Below are positions 25,464 to 34,564 of a DNA stretch of 62,144 nt, in pieces (positions within the stretch are counted from its first letter, which is position 1; every line of letters begins with the position of its first letter). A program made the translations under genes and the position numbers. The stretch is taken from positions 1 through 62,144 of the forward strand of contig JADFXI010000003.1 of NCBI GenBank assembly GCA_015233655.1, read 5' to 3'. The DNA is from Nitrospirota bacterium (lineage in GTDB: Bacteria; Nitrospirota; Thermodesulfovibrionia; Thermodesulfovibrionales; Dissulfurispiraceae). A model generated the notes under the pieces. The model worked only from the letters and a program-made list of their open reading frames with translations. It ran no database searches and had not been told where the DNA came from.

Positions 25464-26720
25464 CTAAGCCTGCTTACCGTAAGAACGTGCCGTAAGAAGT
25501 GCGCCAAACCAATAAAACCAGTATATGATCGCGGGATTTACGGATCTTAATGGGGTATCCACATTAAAATCAACTATGGCCTGAATTGAAACTATGCCGA
25601 GCCACCAAATGATGAATCTTTGCTCGGGATTTTTGTTGACGTCATCTATACCTCTCATCATGTATTTATAATAGGCTATGAAAAACAGGGCATACGCCGA
25701 AAGGAGAATTATTCCGCCATACTGAAAATAGTCTACATACTGATTATGAACGCTGCCTCCTATAGGACCTAAAATGCTGCGGCCGGAATCGGTAATCTCG
25801 GTTCCTCCGAATAGGTTGCCGTAGATAAAATGGGCCGGTTCCTTAACTATATTTTCCGACACCGCTGCATAATGGGCCCACCTCGTAGCATCACTGAACA
25901 TGTGTGATGAAATACGACCATGGCCGGAAAAAAACCACATCAGTAGAGAAATTATCAGAACTGAAGCCGCTTTTATCACTCTTTTATCCTTATTTACAAC
26001 GGCAAAATAGAATACCATTGCCGAAACAAAAGATATGGTTGCAGCTTTTACTTCGCAGAGATAGACATACGAGAAAACAAACAAATAAACAGGCACAAAC
26101 ACCTTCTTCCCGTATTTTAGCCAATAAGGCAGAGCAAACATGAAAACAGCGGATATTATTAAGGGGTAGTATACGAAAATTTGATTTATCCCCCATAGCG
26201 GGGTTTCAGGGACCATACCTCTTACAGTTGAAACCAGCCCCACCATATAATACGAATAAGCCATATGTAACAACATATTGACTATATATATCTTTGAAAT
26301 AAAGCCGCAGGCAGTTATAAAATCCATCTGCCTGTATTTAAAAAACCATAAGGCAAGAACAATACCCAGATATCCGGATGAAAATTGAGCAGATAAAATA
26401 AAAGGGACCGGGGTCCCGGAAATTATCCAGCCGATGAGTCCCATGGCTGTAGAAACTAAAAACAGAATTAAAACAGGCCGTACTATAGCAGGGACATACG
26501 CCTTCCCGTTTCTTAGGAAATTCAAAATAATGAAAAGAGCAATTAATACCCCGATAAAAAAAGTCAGCGGCAAAACTAATCCTCCTTGTTGCAGCGAATA
26601 AATATCTCCGATATTAGTCCTCTGACCACGGTATATGCCTGAGGTTGTAAAAAATACCGGGACAAAGACAAGAAGCCATAGTTTGTCGCGGAATGTCAAT
26701 TTGCAGATTTCATTGCTCAT
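25464..26720 (-). CDS. O-antigen polymerase-like (Wzy) membrane protein
   Basis: About 418 residues with ten or more hydrophobic helices and little soluble sequence. Wzy-type features are a large periplasmic loop near FSDATRWAHYAAVSENIV and GPIGGSVHNQYVDYFQYGGI, resembling the HN(x)yl..yGi motif of O-antigen polymerases. ATG 26720 gives an ATGA overlap with the preceding glycosyltransferase; the longer form from 26780 would add a non-membrane stretch. It is one of two Wzy/WaaL-like proteins in the window, so one may polymerise and the other ligate. Confidence 0.78.
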   Translation of the reverse strand: MSNEICKLTFRDKLWLLVFVPVFFTTSGIYRGQRTNIGDIYSLQQGGLVLPLTFFIGVLIALFIILNFLRNGKAYVPAIVRPVLILFLVSTAMGLIGWIISGTPVPFILSAQFSSGYLGIVLALWFFKYRQMDFITACGFISKIYIVNMLLHMAYSYYMVGLVSTVRGMVPETPLWGINQIFVYYPLIISAVFMFALPYWLKYGKKVFVPVYLFVFSYVYLCEVKAATISFVSAMVFYFAVVNKDKRVIKAASVLIISLLMWFFSGHGRISSHMFSDATRWAHYAAVSENIVKEPAHFIYGNLFGGTEITDSGRSILGPIGGSVHNQYVDYFQYGGIILLSAYALFFIAYYKYMMRGIDDVNKNPEQRFIIWWLGIVSIQAIVDFNVDTPLRSVNPAIIYWFYWFGALLTARSYGKQA

Positions 26721-27619
26721 TGGGTTTGCTTGCCTATCATCGAAAAAACAAGTTGCGTAATGCAAAATAGTGCCTTGCATCTTATTTCCGGCACAGATGA
26801 TCGCACCGCCTTTTTGAACTGAGCAAGGGCAGCTTCACGATTATCAAGCTTTTGTTGGATCCTCCCAATGCCGTAGCTCACAACGGCTTCCGCCTGCACA
26901 CAATCCTTTTTATTATTCAAATATGCGATATGCCTGTCATAGACAGCTTTGAGACGCATGGCATGCTTCTCGGTCGCTGCTGTAGCATTTCCATCCGCCA
27001 ACCAGTAGCCCCCCAGTTTTTTTGGAATAAATATGAACCGTTCAGTTATCCGGGAAATACGTAACCAAAGATCGAAGTCTTCAACAGCGATAAGAGATTT
27101 CTCCTCGGAGAAGCATCCAATTTTCTCAGCTATGTCCTTTCGCACGGTTACGCTGGAAGTGCTCAAGGCGTTGCCGCGTATCATTAAATCAACGAATACC
27201 GGGGACTTGACCTGCCTCCCATTCAAACTCCTCAGAAAGGATTTGCCCTTTGGAGTATGTATATTCAGGCCGTGGTAGACAACGTCCGCTTGCTCCAAAT
27301 AATTACAGACTGTCTCCAGCTTTGCAGGATGCCACCAGTCGTCCGAATCCAAAAAAGATATCCATTCCCCTGCTGCTTTCCTGATGCCTAAATTTCTCGA
27401 TGCAGCGATAATCCCGTTATTCCTGATTGCATGCCAGCTTACCCTGTCATCCTTGTATGAAGCCAGTATTTCGGCGGTATGGTCACTGGAATGGTTGTCG
27501 ATAACAATCACTTCAAAGTTGCCGAACGTCTGCGCCAGCACCGAATCCACTGCCCTTCGGAGCAGGTCTGCTCGGTTGAAAGTAGGAATAATTACACTAA
27601 ACAGAGGCATTTGCTTCAA
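26717..27619 (-). CDS. GT2-family glycosyltransferase
   Basis: A GT-A enzyme of about 300 residues. It begins PLFSVIIPTFNRADLLRRAV; the nucleotide-binding and metal-binding DxD is FLDSDDWW (Asp91-Asp94); EDFDLWLRIS supplies the catalytic acidic region. The C-terminal 70 residues (GIGRIQQKLDNREAALAQF) are helical and TPR-like. The first codon is TTG at 27619 overlapping the previous stop as TTGA; ATG 27610 is an alternative three codons in. It should add one sugar to the lipid-linked repeat; which sugar is unknown. Confidence 0.88.
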   Translation of the reverse strand: MKQMPLFSVIIPTFNRADLLRRAVDSVLAQTFGNFEVIVIDNHSSDHTAEILASYKDDRVSWHAIRNNGIIAASRNLGIRKAAGEWISFLDSDDWWHPAKLETVCNYLEQADVVYHGLNIHTPKGKSFLRSLNGRQVKSPVFVDLMIRGNALSTSSVTVRKDIAEKIGCFSEEKSLIAVEDFDLWLRISRITERFIFIPKKLGGYWLADGNATAATEKHAMRLKAVYDRHIAYLNNKKDCVQAEAVVSYGIGRIQQKLDNREAALAQFKKAVRSSVPEIRCKALFCITQLVFSMIGKQTQ

Positions 27620-28560
27620 CAGTTCCCGGCATAGAGCCGTAATGTTTCATCTATTTCGTGATTAACTCTGTTCAACCACGTAAAGCCCATCTTAGCAAGC
27701 CGGTCCACGCTGAAGCGAAATGAATTCTGGCTGGACTGCATGCTTTGTTCAGGAACCACAATCCGCGGCTTAAATCCGAACAGATTCAGAGTACGATCTG
27801 CTATCATCTCAGCCACCTCCAATGCGCTGAAATGAAGTTCGCTCCCAAGATGAATCACGCCGTCAGCCGGCCATCCCTCCTGAAAGAGTGAAAGATACTC
27901 CACTGCCCTCACAGCATCTTCCATAGTGATAAAATTTCGCTTTGCCGTCCCCGACGAGCGCAGATGCAGTTCCCGGATAGTGACGGCCTGTCTGCAAAGG
28001 TCGTTGAATACCAGAGATGTGCAGGGCACGTCAGCTCCCATTGCAGCCCCGAAAGAATTGGACAATCTCACACAAAGAGCATTGATCTTTTTCTGGTGTT
28101 TAAAAAGCCGGAGTACCTCTTCTCCCAGGTGTTTTCCAAGTGCATAGGGGTGGACCGGCATCGGGACTGTGTCTTCCCGGATCTCGCCCTTTGCGTTGCA
28201 ACCATAAACATGAAACGTTGAAACATACAGGAGGGCAGGGCGGGCAATGCTGCCGCAAAGGGCTTCCATAGTGTTCCAGACAAACTCTCCTCCGGCCCTC
28301 AATGCATCTAGAGGAGAACGCTCTGCCGCTTCCGCATCAGGAGCCGACAGATACACAACCACATCTTTGTCAGACAGATGCTTAAGAATATCGGCGGGAT
28401 TCGACAACTCGAGATGGACAATCTCATGGGCAACTGCCCAGCCGGGGACTTCTCCCATATTACGTCTTGTGGAAACAGTTACCCGATGACCTCTGGAACT
28501 AAGATAGGCGGCAAGTCTGCCCCCCAGATACCCAATCCCGCCCACAAGCAGGAAATTCAT
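27616..28560 (-). CDS. NAD-dependent sugar epimerase/dehydratase (SDR)
   Basis: Extended SDR of 314 residues with NFLLVGGIGYLGGRLAAYLS as the dinucleotide loop, LYVSTFHVYGCN around the catalytic Ser/Thr, and HPYALGKHLGEE supplying Tyr-x-x-x-Lys. RLSNSFGAAMG and NFITMEDAVRAVEYLS are also typical of the family. ATG 28560 gives an ATGA overlap with the upstream cupin gene, which is why it is preferred to 28578. It likely reduces or epimerises a nucleotide sugar worked on by the cupin next to it. Confidence 0.82.
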   Translation of the reverse strand: MNFLLVGGIGYLGGRLAAYLSSRGHRVTVSTRRNMGEVPGWAVAHEIVHLELSNPADILKHLSDKDVVVYLSAPDAEAAERSPLDALRAGGEFVWNTMEALCGSIARPALLYVSTFHVYGCNAKGEIREDTVPMPVHPYALGKHLGEEVLRLFKHQKKINALCVRLSNSFGAAMGADVPCTSLVFNDLCRQAVTIRELHLRSSGTAKRNFITMEDAVRAVEYLSLFQEGWPADGVIHLGSELHFSALEVAEMIADRTLNLFGFKPRIVVPEQSMQSSQNSFRFSVDRLAKMGFTWLNRVNHEIDETLRLYAGNC

Positions 28561-29006
28561 CTGTGCTTCAGTTCCCAACTATACGGTATCCCGCCATCAA
28601 AGGGATCGCGCCTAATGACCTCCGCAGAATCATGAGGCAGCGACGAGCAATCCGCAACTATAGCCATCTCCATGCCGATTCCCTTATACCCATTCCAAAC
28701 AAGCGGAGGAATAGTAACGAGGCAATAGTTATCAGCGCCCAGGAAAAATTCCTGGATCTCACCCTTTGTCGGGCTATTGTCACGATCATCATACAGTACA
28801 AGTTTTATCCTTCCATGGGGGACCGCCAGATTCAACACCATACTCTTGTGCAGATGCCAGCCTTTAATGGCCCCAGGATATACGCAGGAGAAATATATCT
28901 CGCCGAATCCCGAAAACCCTTCTGCGTCACACCTAAGCATATGCATAATTTTCCCGCGCTCGTCAGGAATCTGACGAAGTTGGCGCACCCTCACTCCCTC
29001 GATCAT
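28557..29006 (-). CDS. RmlC-like cupin, dTDP-4-dehydrorhamnose 3,5-epimerase family
   Basis: A 149-residue single-domain cupin. It shows IPDERGKIMHMLRCD and VYPGAIKGWHLHKSMVLNL, with the HxH-containing strand placed like the catalytic His of RmlC, and GRIKLVLYDDRDNSPTKGE, VTIPPLVWNGYKG in the second half. RmlC makes the L-configured 4-keto-6-deoxy sugar. This protein is shorter than RmlC (about 180) and lacks a C-terminal extension, so it may be an isomerase on another 4-keto sugar. No rmlABD genes are here. Confidence 0.75.
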   Translation of the reverse strand: MIEGVRVRQLRQIPDERGKIMHMLRCDAEGFSGFGEIYFSCVYPGAIKGWHLHKSMVLNLAVPHGRIKLVLYDDRDNSPTKGEIQEFFLGADNYCLVTIPPLVWNGYKGIGMEMAIVADCSSLPHDSAEVIRRDPFDGGIPYSWELKHR

Positions 29007-29728
29007 CTCATACCCCTCCTTTCATTAATCGCGCTTTGCCGGATCTCGTCAAGAAGAGTCTCCAAGGTCATGAGATCAGGCATTTTCCACCGGCAGTTCT
29101 GCATCTGCTCCAGATTCGCCGGGGTAATCCTTGCGATAAAATCAACACCCGCCTCCTCAGAGGCTATCAGGTCACTTTCGGCGTCTCCCACAAACACGAC
29201 TTCCTCCTTGTGCAGCGCATGCCTCTGCAGTACATCGAGTATGATGTCCCTCTTTTTTTTAGGCGAACCGTGCGCCTCGCAAAACAGGTGACCAATGCTC
29301 CGCAGTCTCAGGATGCTGTGAAGCTCTTCTTCGGGCGTGCCGGAAGCGATAAAAAACTGGAAATCGTTACCTCTTCCCTCTAATAACTCCAGAGCACCGG
29401 CCACGAAAGGAGTCTTAAGGATTTCGTCCAATACCATATCGGAGAAATTCTTTCCGAGTTCTTCTTTCTCTCTTGCCTCAAGCGGTTTTTTCAGGATGTG
29501 CGCGTATATATAATCGAATTTGACATACCTCGATATGCCGGCATTGTGAATATGGTACGCCCGGATTTCTTCCACCTTGTCCGGATACTGCGCAAAAAGT
29601 CTTTCGAAGGCCTTAGTTTTGATATCGGCGGATTCGAGAATCACGCCGTCAAAGTCAAAAATTACGGCCCGCTTCATTGCAGTATTGTTATGCTGTACGC
29701 TTTGCCGGGTCTCTTCGGGAACGGTCAC
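29003..29728 (-). CDS. HAD-superfamily phosphatase/phosphomutase-like hydrolase
   Basis: The nucleophile motif is AVIFDFDGVILESADIKTKA (Asp25, Asp27), with FFIASGTPEEEL as motif II, KKKRDIILDVL (motif III Lys), and VVFVGDAESDLIASEEAGVD as motif IV. An alpha-helical cap lies between, as in the beta-phosphoglucomutase/phosphatase subfamily. GTG 29728 overlaps the preceding stop as GTGA; ATG 29677 is an alternative that removes 17 unconserved residues. With a dehydrogenase upstream and a cupin downstream it probably dephosphorylates a sugar or sugar-acid phosphate. Confidence 0.85.
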   Translation of the reverse strand: MTVPEETRQSVQHNNTAMKRAVIFDFDGVILESADIKTKAFERLFAQYPDKVEEIRAYHIHNAGISRYVKFDYIYAHILKKPLEAREKEELGKNFSDMVLDEILKTPFVAGALELLEGRGNDFQFFIASGTPEEELHSILRLRSIGHLFCEAHGSPKKKRDIILDVLQRHALHKEEVVFVGDAESDLIASEEAGVDFIARITPANLEQMQNCRWKMPDLMTLETLLDEIRQSAINERRGMR

Positions 29729-30642
29729 GACTCTCTTATTCCTGCAAGCAGGTTCTCCACTGCCTTAATTTCCATCTCAATCCTGCCCTCCATCGCGTAT
29801 GACCCTACATGGGGGGTCAAAATAACATTGTCGAGTTCTGCGAGAGGGCCGTTGTATGGTTCTTTTTCGAAAACATCAAGGGCCGCCCCTGCCAGATGTC
29901 CTTCCTTCAGAGCATTATACAAAGCCTGCTCGTCCACCAGGCCGCCCCTGGAGGCATTCACCAGCCACGACCCTTTTTTCATTTTCGACAACTGCTCAAT
30001 ACCAATCAAGTGTGACCCGGGCTGAGAAGCTGAACAGTGAAGCGTCACGATGTCCGCCCATGCAAGCAACCCATCCAAAGCCATCGATGAGGCCGGCAGC
30101 GAGCAATCACAGGCGCATATATCGCAATACGCCAGTTCAACTCCGAAGGGGGCAAGCATTTCCGCAACTTTTTGCCCTATCCTCCCGAAGCCGACTATCC
30201 CGATTCGCTTGCCCCTCAGCAAATTGCCCATACGCTTCTTCCACACACACTTCCTCACATCACGATCCATGGCTGTTATTCTACGCAAGAGGTCGAGCAT
30301 CAGCCCCACGGTAAGTTCAGCCACCGATTGCGTCGGGCCATATGGAGTATTAAAGACCTTTATGCCCAATTGAGAAGCGGCTTTCAGATCAACGTTATCC
30401 ATACCAACGCCGCAGCGCGAGATTATCTTAAGTTTCCCGGCAGATTCAAGCACATTTCTTGTAAGAGGCTCTGTGCCGGCTATGAGATAATCCATATCAA
30501 ACAGAAGCCCTAATGCTTCAGCCTCGGTCAATTTTCTCCCATACTGGTTCACATGTATGTCCAGCCCGGCATCCCTCAGCATTTCAAAAGGTCTGCCGTC
30601 TTCCTTGGCGAAGGACGTAGTTGATATCAAAACTTTTCTCAT
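29725..30642 (-). CDS. D-isomer-specific 2-hydroxyacid dehydrogenase (SerA-like)
   Basis: A 305-residue NAD-dependent dehydrogenase with the full catalytic set: RIGIVGFGRIGQKVAEML (NAD loop), WLVNASRGGLVDEQAL (Arg), ALDVFEKEPYNGPL (Glu), and VILTPHVGSYAMEG (His). It lacks the ASB/ACT extension of long SerA proteins, so it need not serve serine synthesis. Located in a sugar cluster and overlapping a HAD phosphatase gene by 4 bp, it could oxidise a hydroxy acid or sugar acid precursor. The precise substrate is unknown. Confidence 0.88.
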   Translation of the reverse strand: MRKVLISTTSFAKEDGRPFEMLRDAGLDIHVNQYGRKLTEAEALGLLFDMDYLIAGTEPLTRNVLESAGKLKIISRCGVGMDNVDLKAASQLGIKVFNTPYGPTQSVAELTVGLMLDLLRRITAMDRDVRKCVWKKRMGNLLRGKRIGIVGFGRIGQKVAEMLAPFGVELAYCDICACDCSLPASSMALDGLLAWADIVTLHCSASQPGSHLIGIEQLSKMKKGSWLVNASRGGLVDEQALYNALKEGHLAGAALDVFEKEPYNGPLAELDNVILTPHVGSYAMEGRIEMEIKAVENLLAGIRES

Positions 30643-30655
30643 TTCACTCAGTCTC

Positions 30656-32659
30656 TCAGTCCCCAGTCTTTATGTATGCAGCACTTTGTTTGAAAAGCTC
30701 TGTCCATTTCGGAATGGCGCTGTCCGTATCCCAATATTTTCTAAAAAAAGCCCTGTATTCTTCAAGGCTGCGCAGCCTGTGACCATCGAGGATTCTTTGT
30801 ATCGTAGCTGCCAGGTCATCGGCAGATGTTACTTTATGATAGTAATCCTTAAAATCAGCCATGGGATTCATGAACATTGCATTTGGAAAAACAGGAATGA
30901 TGACCTCGCGTCCATACGCTAACGCTTCAATCCCCACCCCGCTTGTCCCTACAAGTACGGCCATGGCATCCTTGAAGCATTTCTCGATACTGCCATGCTT
31001 GATTACGTACCCCGCCTTGTCGATATCAATACCGCATTCTTTAAACACCTTTTCGAATGGCATGGAAGGGTGGCCTTTAAACCAAATTTGAAATGCCTTG
31101 GCTGCCGGAAACGCACAATTCACCAGCGAAGCAAGGGCCATGGTTTCATTCTTATTAATTGATCCGGCTACCAATAAGACTGGGGTCTCCTTTGGCTTCA
31201 TTGCCGGCAGCGATAAAACCTTATTCAAATACAAATACCGTACAGCTTCCACTCTCGTGAGTCCTGGATAGCCTGATTCCGAAAGCGAAGCACACGTAAG
31301 TTCGCCATTACAGGCTAGTATATCAGGTAAAGGCAATGCTGCAGGACCATTGTTGTTGCGAATCTCGCCTGGGTCGTAAAAATAGTTAAACCAATTCTTT
31401 AAAACAGATGAGTGCTGAAAGCCTATGGTCCTTATCTCTTTTTGCTCAGTTCTTTTTGCGGCATTCAAAGCTTTTTCCCATGCATGCATTTCGTTATAAT
31501 AAAGACAATCTGTTATATGAGGAATGCACCCGAATACCCGCCTGAAGATAGATGAATACATTATGCCTTCCATTCCAACAGAACCGCAAAAAGATTCATT
31601 CCAAAGCGACTTCATAATCGGCGCGCACTCATTTCCAACAGGGCCGGAAAGAAGACAGTTCTTCTCTGCCATCGGATACAAATACAGGCTTATTACTAAT
31701 TGTCGCAGCCACAAAAGAAATCCCGTTATAGCATCTGTCAGCGTTAAGAATTCTTCAACAAAAAAAACTTTTTCTCCGTTTTCTGCAAACGTCTTTGCTA
31801 AACGCACAGCATCCCTGAAACTATGCCCATCGAGGTATACATACATAAAGAGCCATGTAACCGATATCTGCATCTCCTTAAGTTTGTCCTGAAGCGCTGA
31901 GGCATATTTGTTAATAAAGACCTTCCGATTCAGGGCAGCCTTTTCGACTGCGGGGAAATAACTCACAAAAAGAAGCGAGGGTGCATTTGGCAGGCGCTGA
32001 GATCGGACCCCCAAGCCACGGCGCTCAATGCAGCCTCGTATTATAAAGCTGACCCAGCATAGAATACCCCAAAACATATGGCCGAAAAAGCCGCAACTAT
32101 TGAGGATGTGCTTGATTTTAGGTTTCAGCCTTCCCGGCGGCGGCGTGCCAAGAGACTTAAAACGAACTTTTCCGGCAGCAGCAATGTTACGGAGCGTTTT
32201 TATTAAATCGGCATCGGCAGCAGCCACTACAATGTCTGTGTATTGTCCCTTCTTAACAACCTCTTTAACTGCATTGGCTTGGGCTATTTTTAAAAAGGCA
32301 TCCGTTTTTAAAGTGTTTTTTTCAGAAAGGAGACTAAACCACCAAGTGCTTACATTGTGTCCCGGCAAAAGAAACCATTCCTTGATACTCCTCCCCCTCA
32401 GTCTGTATTCCCCAATATTTGCAGACCACGCACAAATATGCTCCCCTAAAGCATCAACTTGATTATTAATTATTTCCGCTGCATTCAGGGAGCTGACCGA
32501 TTTCGCTCCCATCAACTTAAGCCGATCCTGAATTCTCCTGATTAATAGGAAGTTTCCCGTCAAAGGGAATAGGTCAACGGGATTGGAAACGCTGCCCCTC
32601 ATCGAATCAGCAATAGAAAAAGAATCAATACTATTATCGAAGATCAGCAGGAGCTTCAC
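30656..32659 (-). CDS. Large GT-B-like surface carbohydrate biosynthesis protein
   Basis: I recall proteins of this build in Leptospira-type O-antigen loci (surface carbohydrate biosynthesis family), but that match was not tested. The 667-residue protein has no signal peptide; a hydrophobic patch lies at 190-210 (FGHMFWGILCWVSFIIRGC). The C-terminal half looks like GT-B: GFQHSSVLKNWFNYFYDPGE, PVLLVAGSINKNETMALASL, KAFQIWFKGHPSMPFEKVF, then MAVLVGTSGVGIEALAYGRE. The order His-Gly/Ser, GHP, and G(T/S)xxxxEAL resembles Kdo- and sialyl-type transferases. Start is GTG at 32659. A CMP-sugar glycosyltransferase is an inference. Confidence 0.55.
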   Translation of the reverse strand: MKLLLIFDNSIDSFSIADSMRGSVSNPVDLFPLTGNFLLIRRIQDRLKLMGAKSVSSLNAAEIINNQVDALGEHICAWSANIGEYRLRGRSIKEWFLLPGHNVSTWWFSLLSEKNTLKTDAFLKIAQANAVKEVVKKGQYTDIVVAAADADLIKTLRNIAAAGKVRFKSLGTPPPGRLKPKIKHILNSCGFFGHMFWGILCWVSFIIRGCIERRGLGVRSQRLPNAPSLLFVSYFPAVEKAALNRKVFINKYASALQDKLKEMQISVTWLFMYVYLDGHSFRDAVRLAKTFAENGEKVFFVEEFLTLTDAITGFLLWLRQLVISLYLYPMAEKNCLLSGPVGNECAPIMKSLWNESFCGSVGMEGIMYSSIFRRVFGCIPHITDCLYYNEMHAWEKALNAAKRTEQKEIRTIGFQHSSVLKNWFNYFYDPGEIRNNNGPAALPLPDILACNGELTCASLSESGYPGLTRVEAVRYLYLNKVLSLPAMKPKETPVLLVAGSINKNETMALASLVNCAFPAAKAFQIWFKGHPSMPFEKVFKECGIDIDKAGYVIKHGSIEKCFKDAMAVLVGTSGVGIEALAYGREVIIPVFPNAMFMNPMADFKDYYHKVTSADDLAATIQRILDGHRLRSLEEYRAFFRKYWDTDSAIPKWTELFKQSAAYIKTGD

Positions 32660-32726
32660 AGCAATATTTGAGATATCAGTTTGGGCATGCCTGTTTGACT
32701 GCCGGGCGCGGCCTCAGAGATATTGT

Positions 32727-33641
32727 TCAATGCTGATCTTTCTCGACCATAAGGCCGTTATACACTTGGGATGGATGTATAACCTGGTGAGCACTTTTCA
32801 GGCATTCGATAATCCCCTGTCCCAAATCAAGATACGTTCTGCTCACAACTCTTTTCGCCATTTTAGGGGCAAAAGTATACGGGGTAATTTCATAATGATA
32901 ATTGTTTAAGGCCGCCGTATATTCTATCTGTATCTTGTTATCCAGCATTTCTTTTACCATGTTGAGAAGATCTTTCACTTTCATCTGTTGATTACCGGTA
33001 ATAATGACATACTGATTCATAAATTCATCCGAAAGGACCTCAACGCTGATTTTCGCAGCATCATATACATGGATATATTCTCTTATCTCCTCTCCATCAC
33101 CTTCACGCACAATCTTTTTTTCCTGAAGGGCCTGCTTTATTATTTTGTAAATAAAATTCCTCTCGTCAGCTCTGGGGCCATAAAGTGAGCCATACCGCAG
33201 AATAGTATAGGGCAATCCATAAACTTCATAATAATTTTCGAGCAGAAGCTCGCAGGCCTGTTTTGTACTTCTGTAAAATGACCCTGTCTTGCCATATACA
33301 TAAAGTGAACTTGCAAAAATGATTCGGTTGACCCTTGCGTTTCGACAGGCTTCCATGATAATCGTATTGCCCAGAATATTTAATTTTATTGCGTCAAAGG
33401 GCCTTTGGCTTGCCAACCCAATATCCGCAATGCCGGCCAAATTATATACAATTTCGTTGTCCTTTACGACACTATTGACCAGATGTTCATCCATAATGTC
33501 ACCCACTATCATCTTTTGAGATGCTTGCAGGTGAGGTGACGGAGTTATATCGTAAACAGTCACACCATGCCCGGCTTCGGTAAGGGCATCAGCGACATGG
33601 CTGCCAAGAAATCCAGAACCCCCAAATACGACTACCTTCAT
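32727..33641 (-). CDS. NAD-dependent sugar epimerase/dehydratase (SDR)
   Basis: Extended SDR of 304 residues. KVVVFGGSGFLGSHVADALT binds NAD(P), IIFASSLYVYGKT carries the catalytic Ser, and SFYRSTKQACELLLENY supplies Tyr-x-x-x-Lys. RYGSLYGPRADERNFIYKII and GDGEEIREYIHVYDAAKISV are normal for UDP-sugar epimerases. The C-terminal part lacks the usual length for GalE, so substrate is open. A 67-bp gap without an obvious signal follows before the GT-B-like gene. Confidence 0.85.
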   Translation of the reverse strand: MKVVVFGGSGFLGSHVADALTEAGHGVTVYDITPSPHLQASQKMIVGDIMDEHLVNSVVKDNEIVYNLAGIADIGLASQRPFDAIKLNILGNTIIMEACRNARVNRIIFASSLYVYGKTGSFYRSTKQACELLLENYYEVYGLPYTILRYGSLYGPRADERNFIYKIIKQALQEKKIVREGDGEEIREYIHVYDAAKISVEVLSDEFMNQYVIITGNQQMKVKDLLNMVKEMLDNKIQIEYTAALNNYHYEITPYTFAPKMAKRVVSRTYLDLGQGIIECLKSAHQVIHPSQVYNGLMVEKDQH

Positions 33642-33683
33642 AACTTGCCCTCCTAGTACCCCTAAAAAATTGATATAAAAATT

Positions 33684-34529
33684 TTACCAATCCTCATATT
33701 TCGATGACCACGCATTGTCCCTTTTAAGAATCAATCCATAAAAACCTTCAAAATCGGAGTACTTCCAAAGGGGCTGTGTGACCCTCAAAAGACCCATTCT
33801 GGGATATTGCAAAAATATCCCTTCTTCGACTATATCCCAGCCGGAATGTTTTGAAATCAACTTCCAGTCTTCAGGGTTGAGTTCAAAAATATGCGTGTTC
33901 TCTGCATAAACATTCTCCTTTTGCCCTGACCGGATATGACTCAAACCAACGCGACTTTCCTTGCGATAGGGGACGGTGAATACGAGATATTTTGCATTTG
34001 TCTTTTCTGATAATTCATGCAAAAAAAAACATGGATTCATTAAATGCTCCAAAATCTCAAAACATAAAAAAATGTCTGCGTTAATATCATATCTGGGCAG
34101 ATCCTCTGCTTTTGCATGCACAGCCTTAAGACCTTTTTCTTTTATCCTTTCAACTGCTTTCAAATCCAGGTTCACGCTCAGACACTCGAGTTTCTTTTTA
34201 TTATAAAGTCCCATTATATATTGCAAATGCGTTCCGGCAGAATCTCCGACATCTACTATGACAGGGCGTTCAAATTCATTTATGACCTTTTGCACAAGAG
34301 ATATCTGAAACGAGTGCTGGCATCGTACTTTAGTTCTAAGAAATGTATTATTTATTTTAAATCTGGAATATTGGTCAGTGATGTCAGGAACTATCTCTTC
34401 AAGCCGGGACGCTAATTTATCCAATCCCTGCTCTCTGGCCGCCATCTTGAGCGACCGATTAAGTATTCTCTGCACGGTTTCCCTCAGATAAGCCTTTACA
34501 TTTTCCGGTATGAGTTGTTTGATTGCCAT
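33684..34529 (-). CDS. SAM-dependent methyltransferase-like protein
   Basis: A class I methyltransferase fold is visible: PVIVDVGDSAGTHLQYIMGL is motif I (Gly-rich with an Asp), ADIFLCFEILEHLMNPCFFL is the FEvlEH-type motif II, and KYLVFTVPYRKESRVGL follows. The 281-residue protein has a helical N-terminal 90 residues. Its role is probably O- or C-methylation of a sugar residue, judged by context. The glycine loop reads DVGDSAGTH, slightly unusual but within the family's range. Confidence 0.7.
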   Translation of the reverse strand: MAIKQLIPENVKAYLRETVQRILNRSLKMAAREQGLDKLASRLEEIVPDITDQYSRFKINNTFLRTKVRCQHSFQISLVQKVINEFERPVIVDVGDSAGTHLQYIMGLYNKKKLECLSVNLDLKAVERIKEKGLKAVHAKAEDLPRYDINADIFLCFEILEHLMNPCFFLHELSEKTNAKYLVFTVPYRKESRVGLSHIRSGQKENVYAENTHIFELNPEDWKLISKHSGWDIVEEGIFLQYPRMGLLRVTQPLWKYSDFEGFYGLILKRDNAWSSKYEDW

Positions 34530-34564
34530 TTTATCTCGGCTTTTATCTCCGGTCCTTGTGAAAC

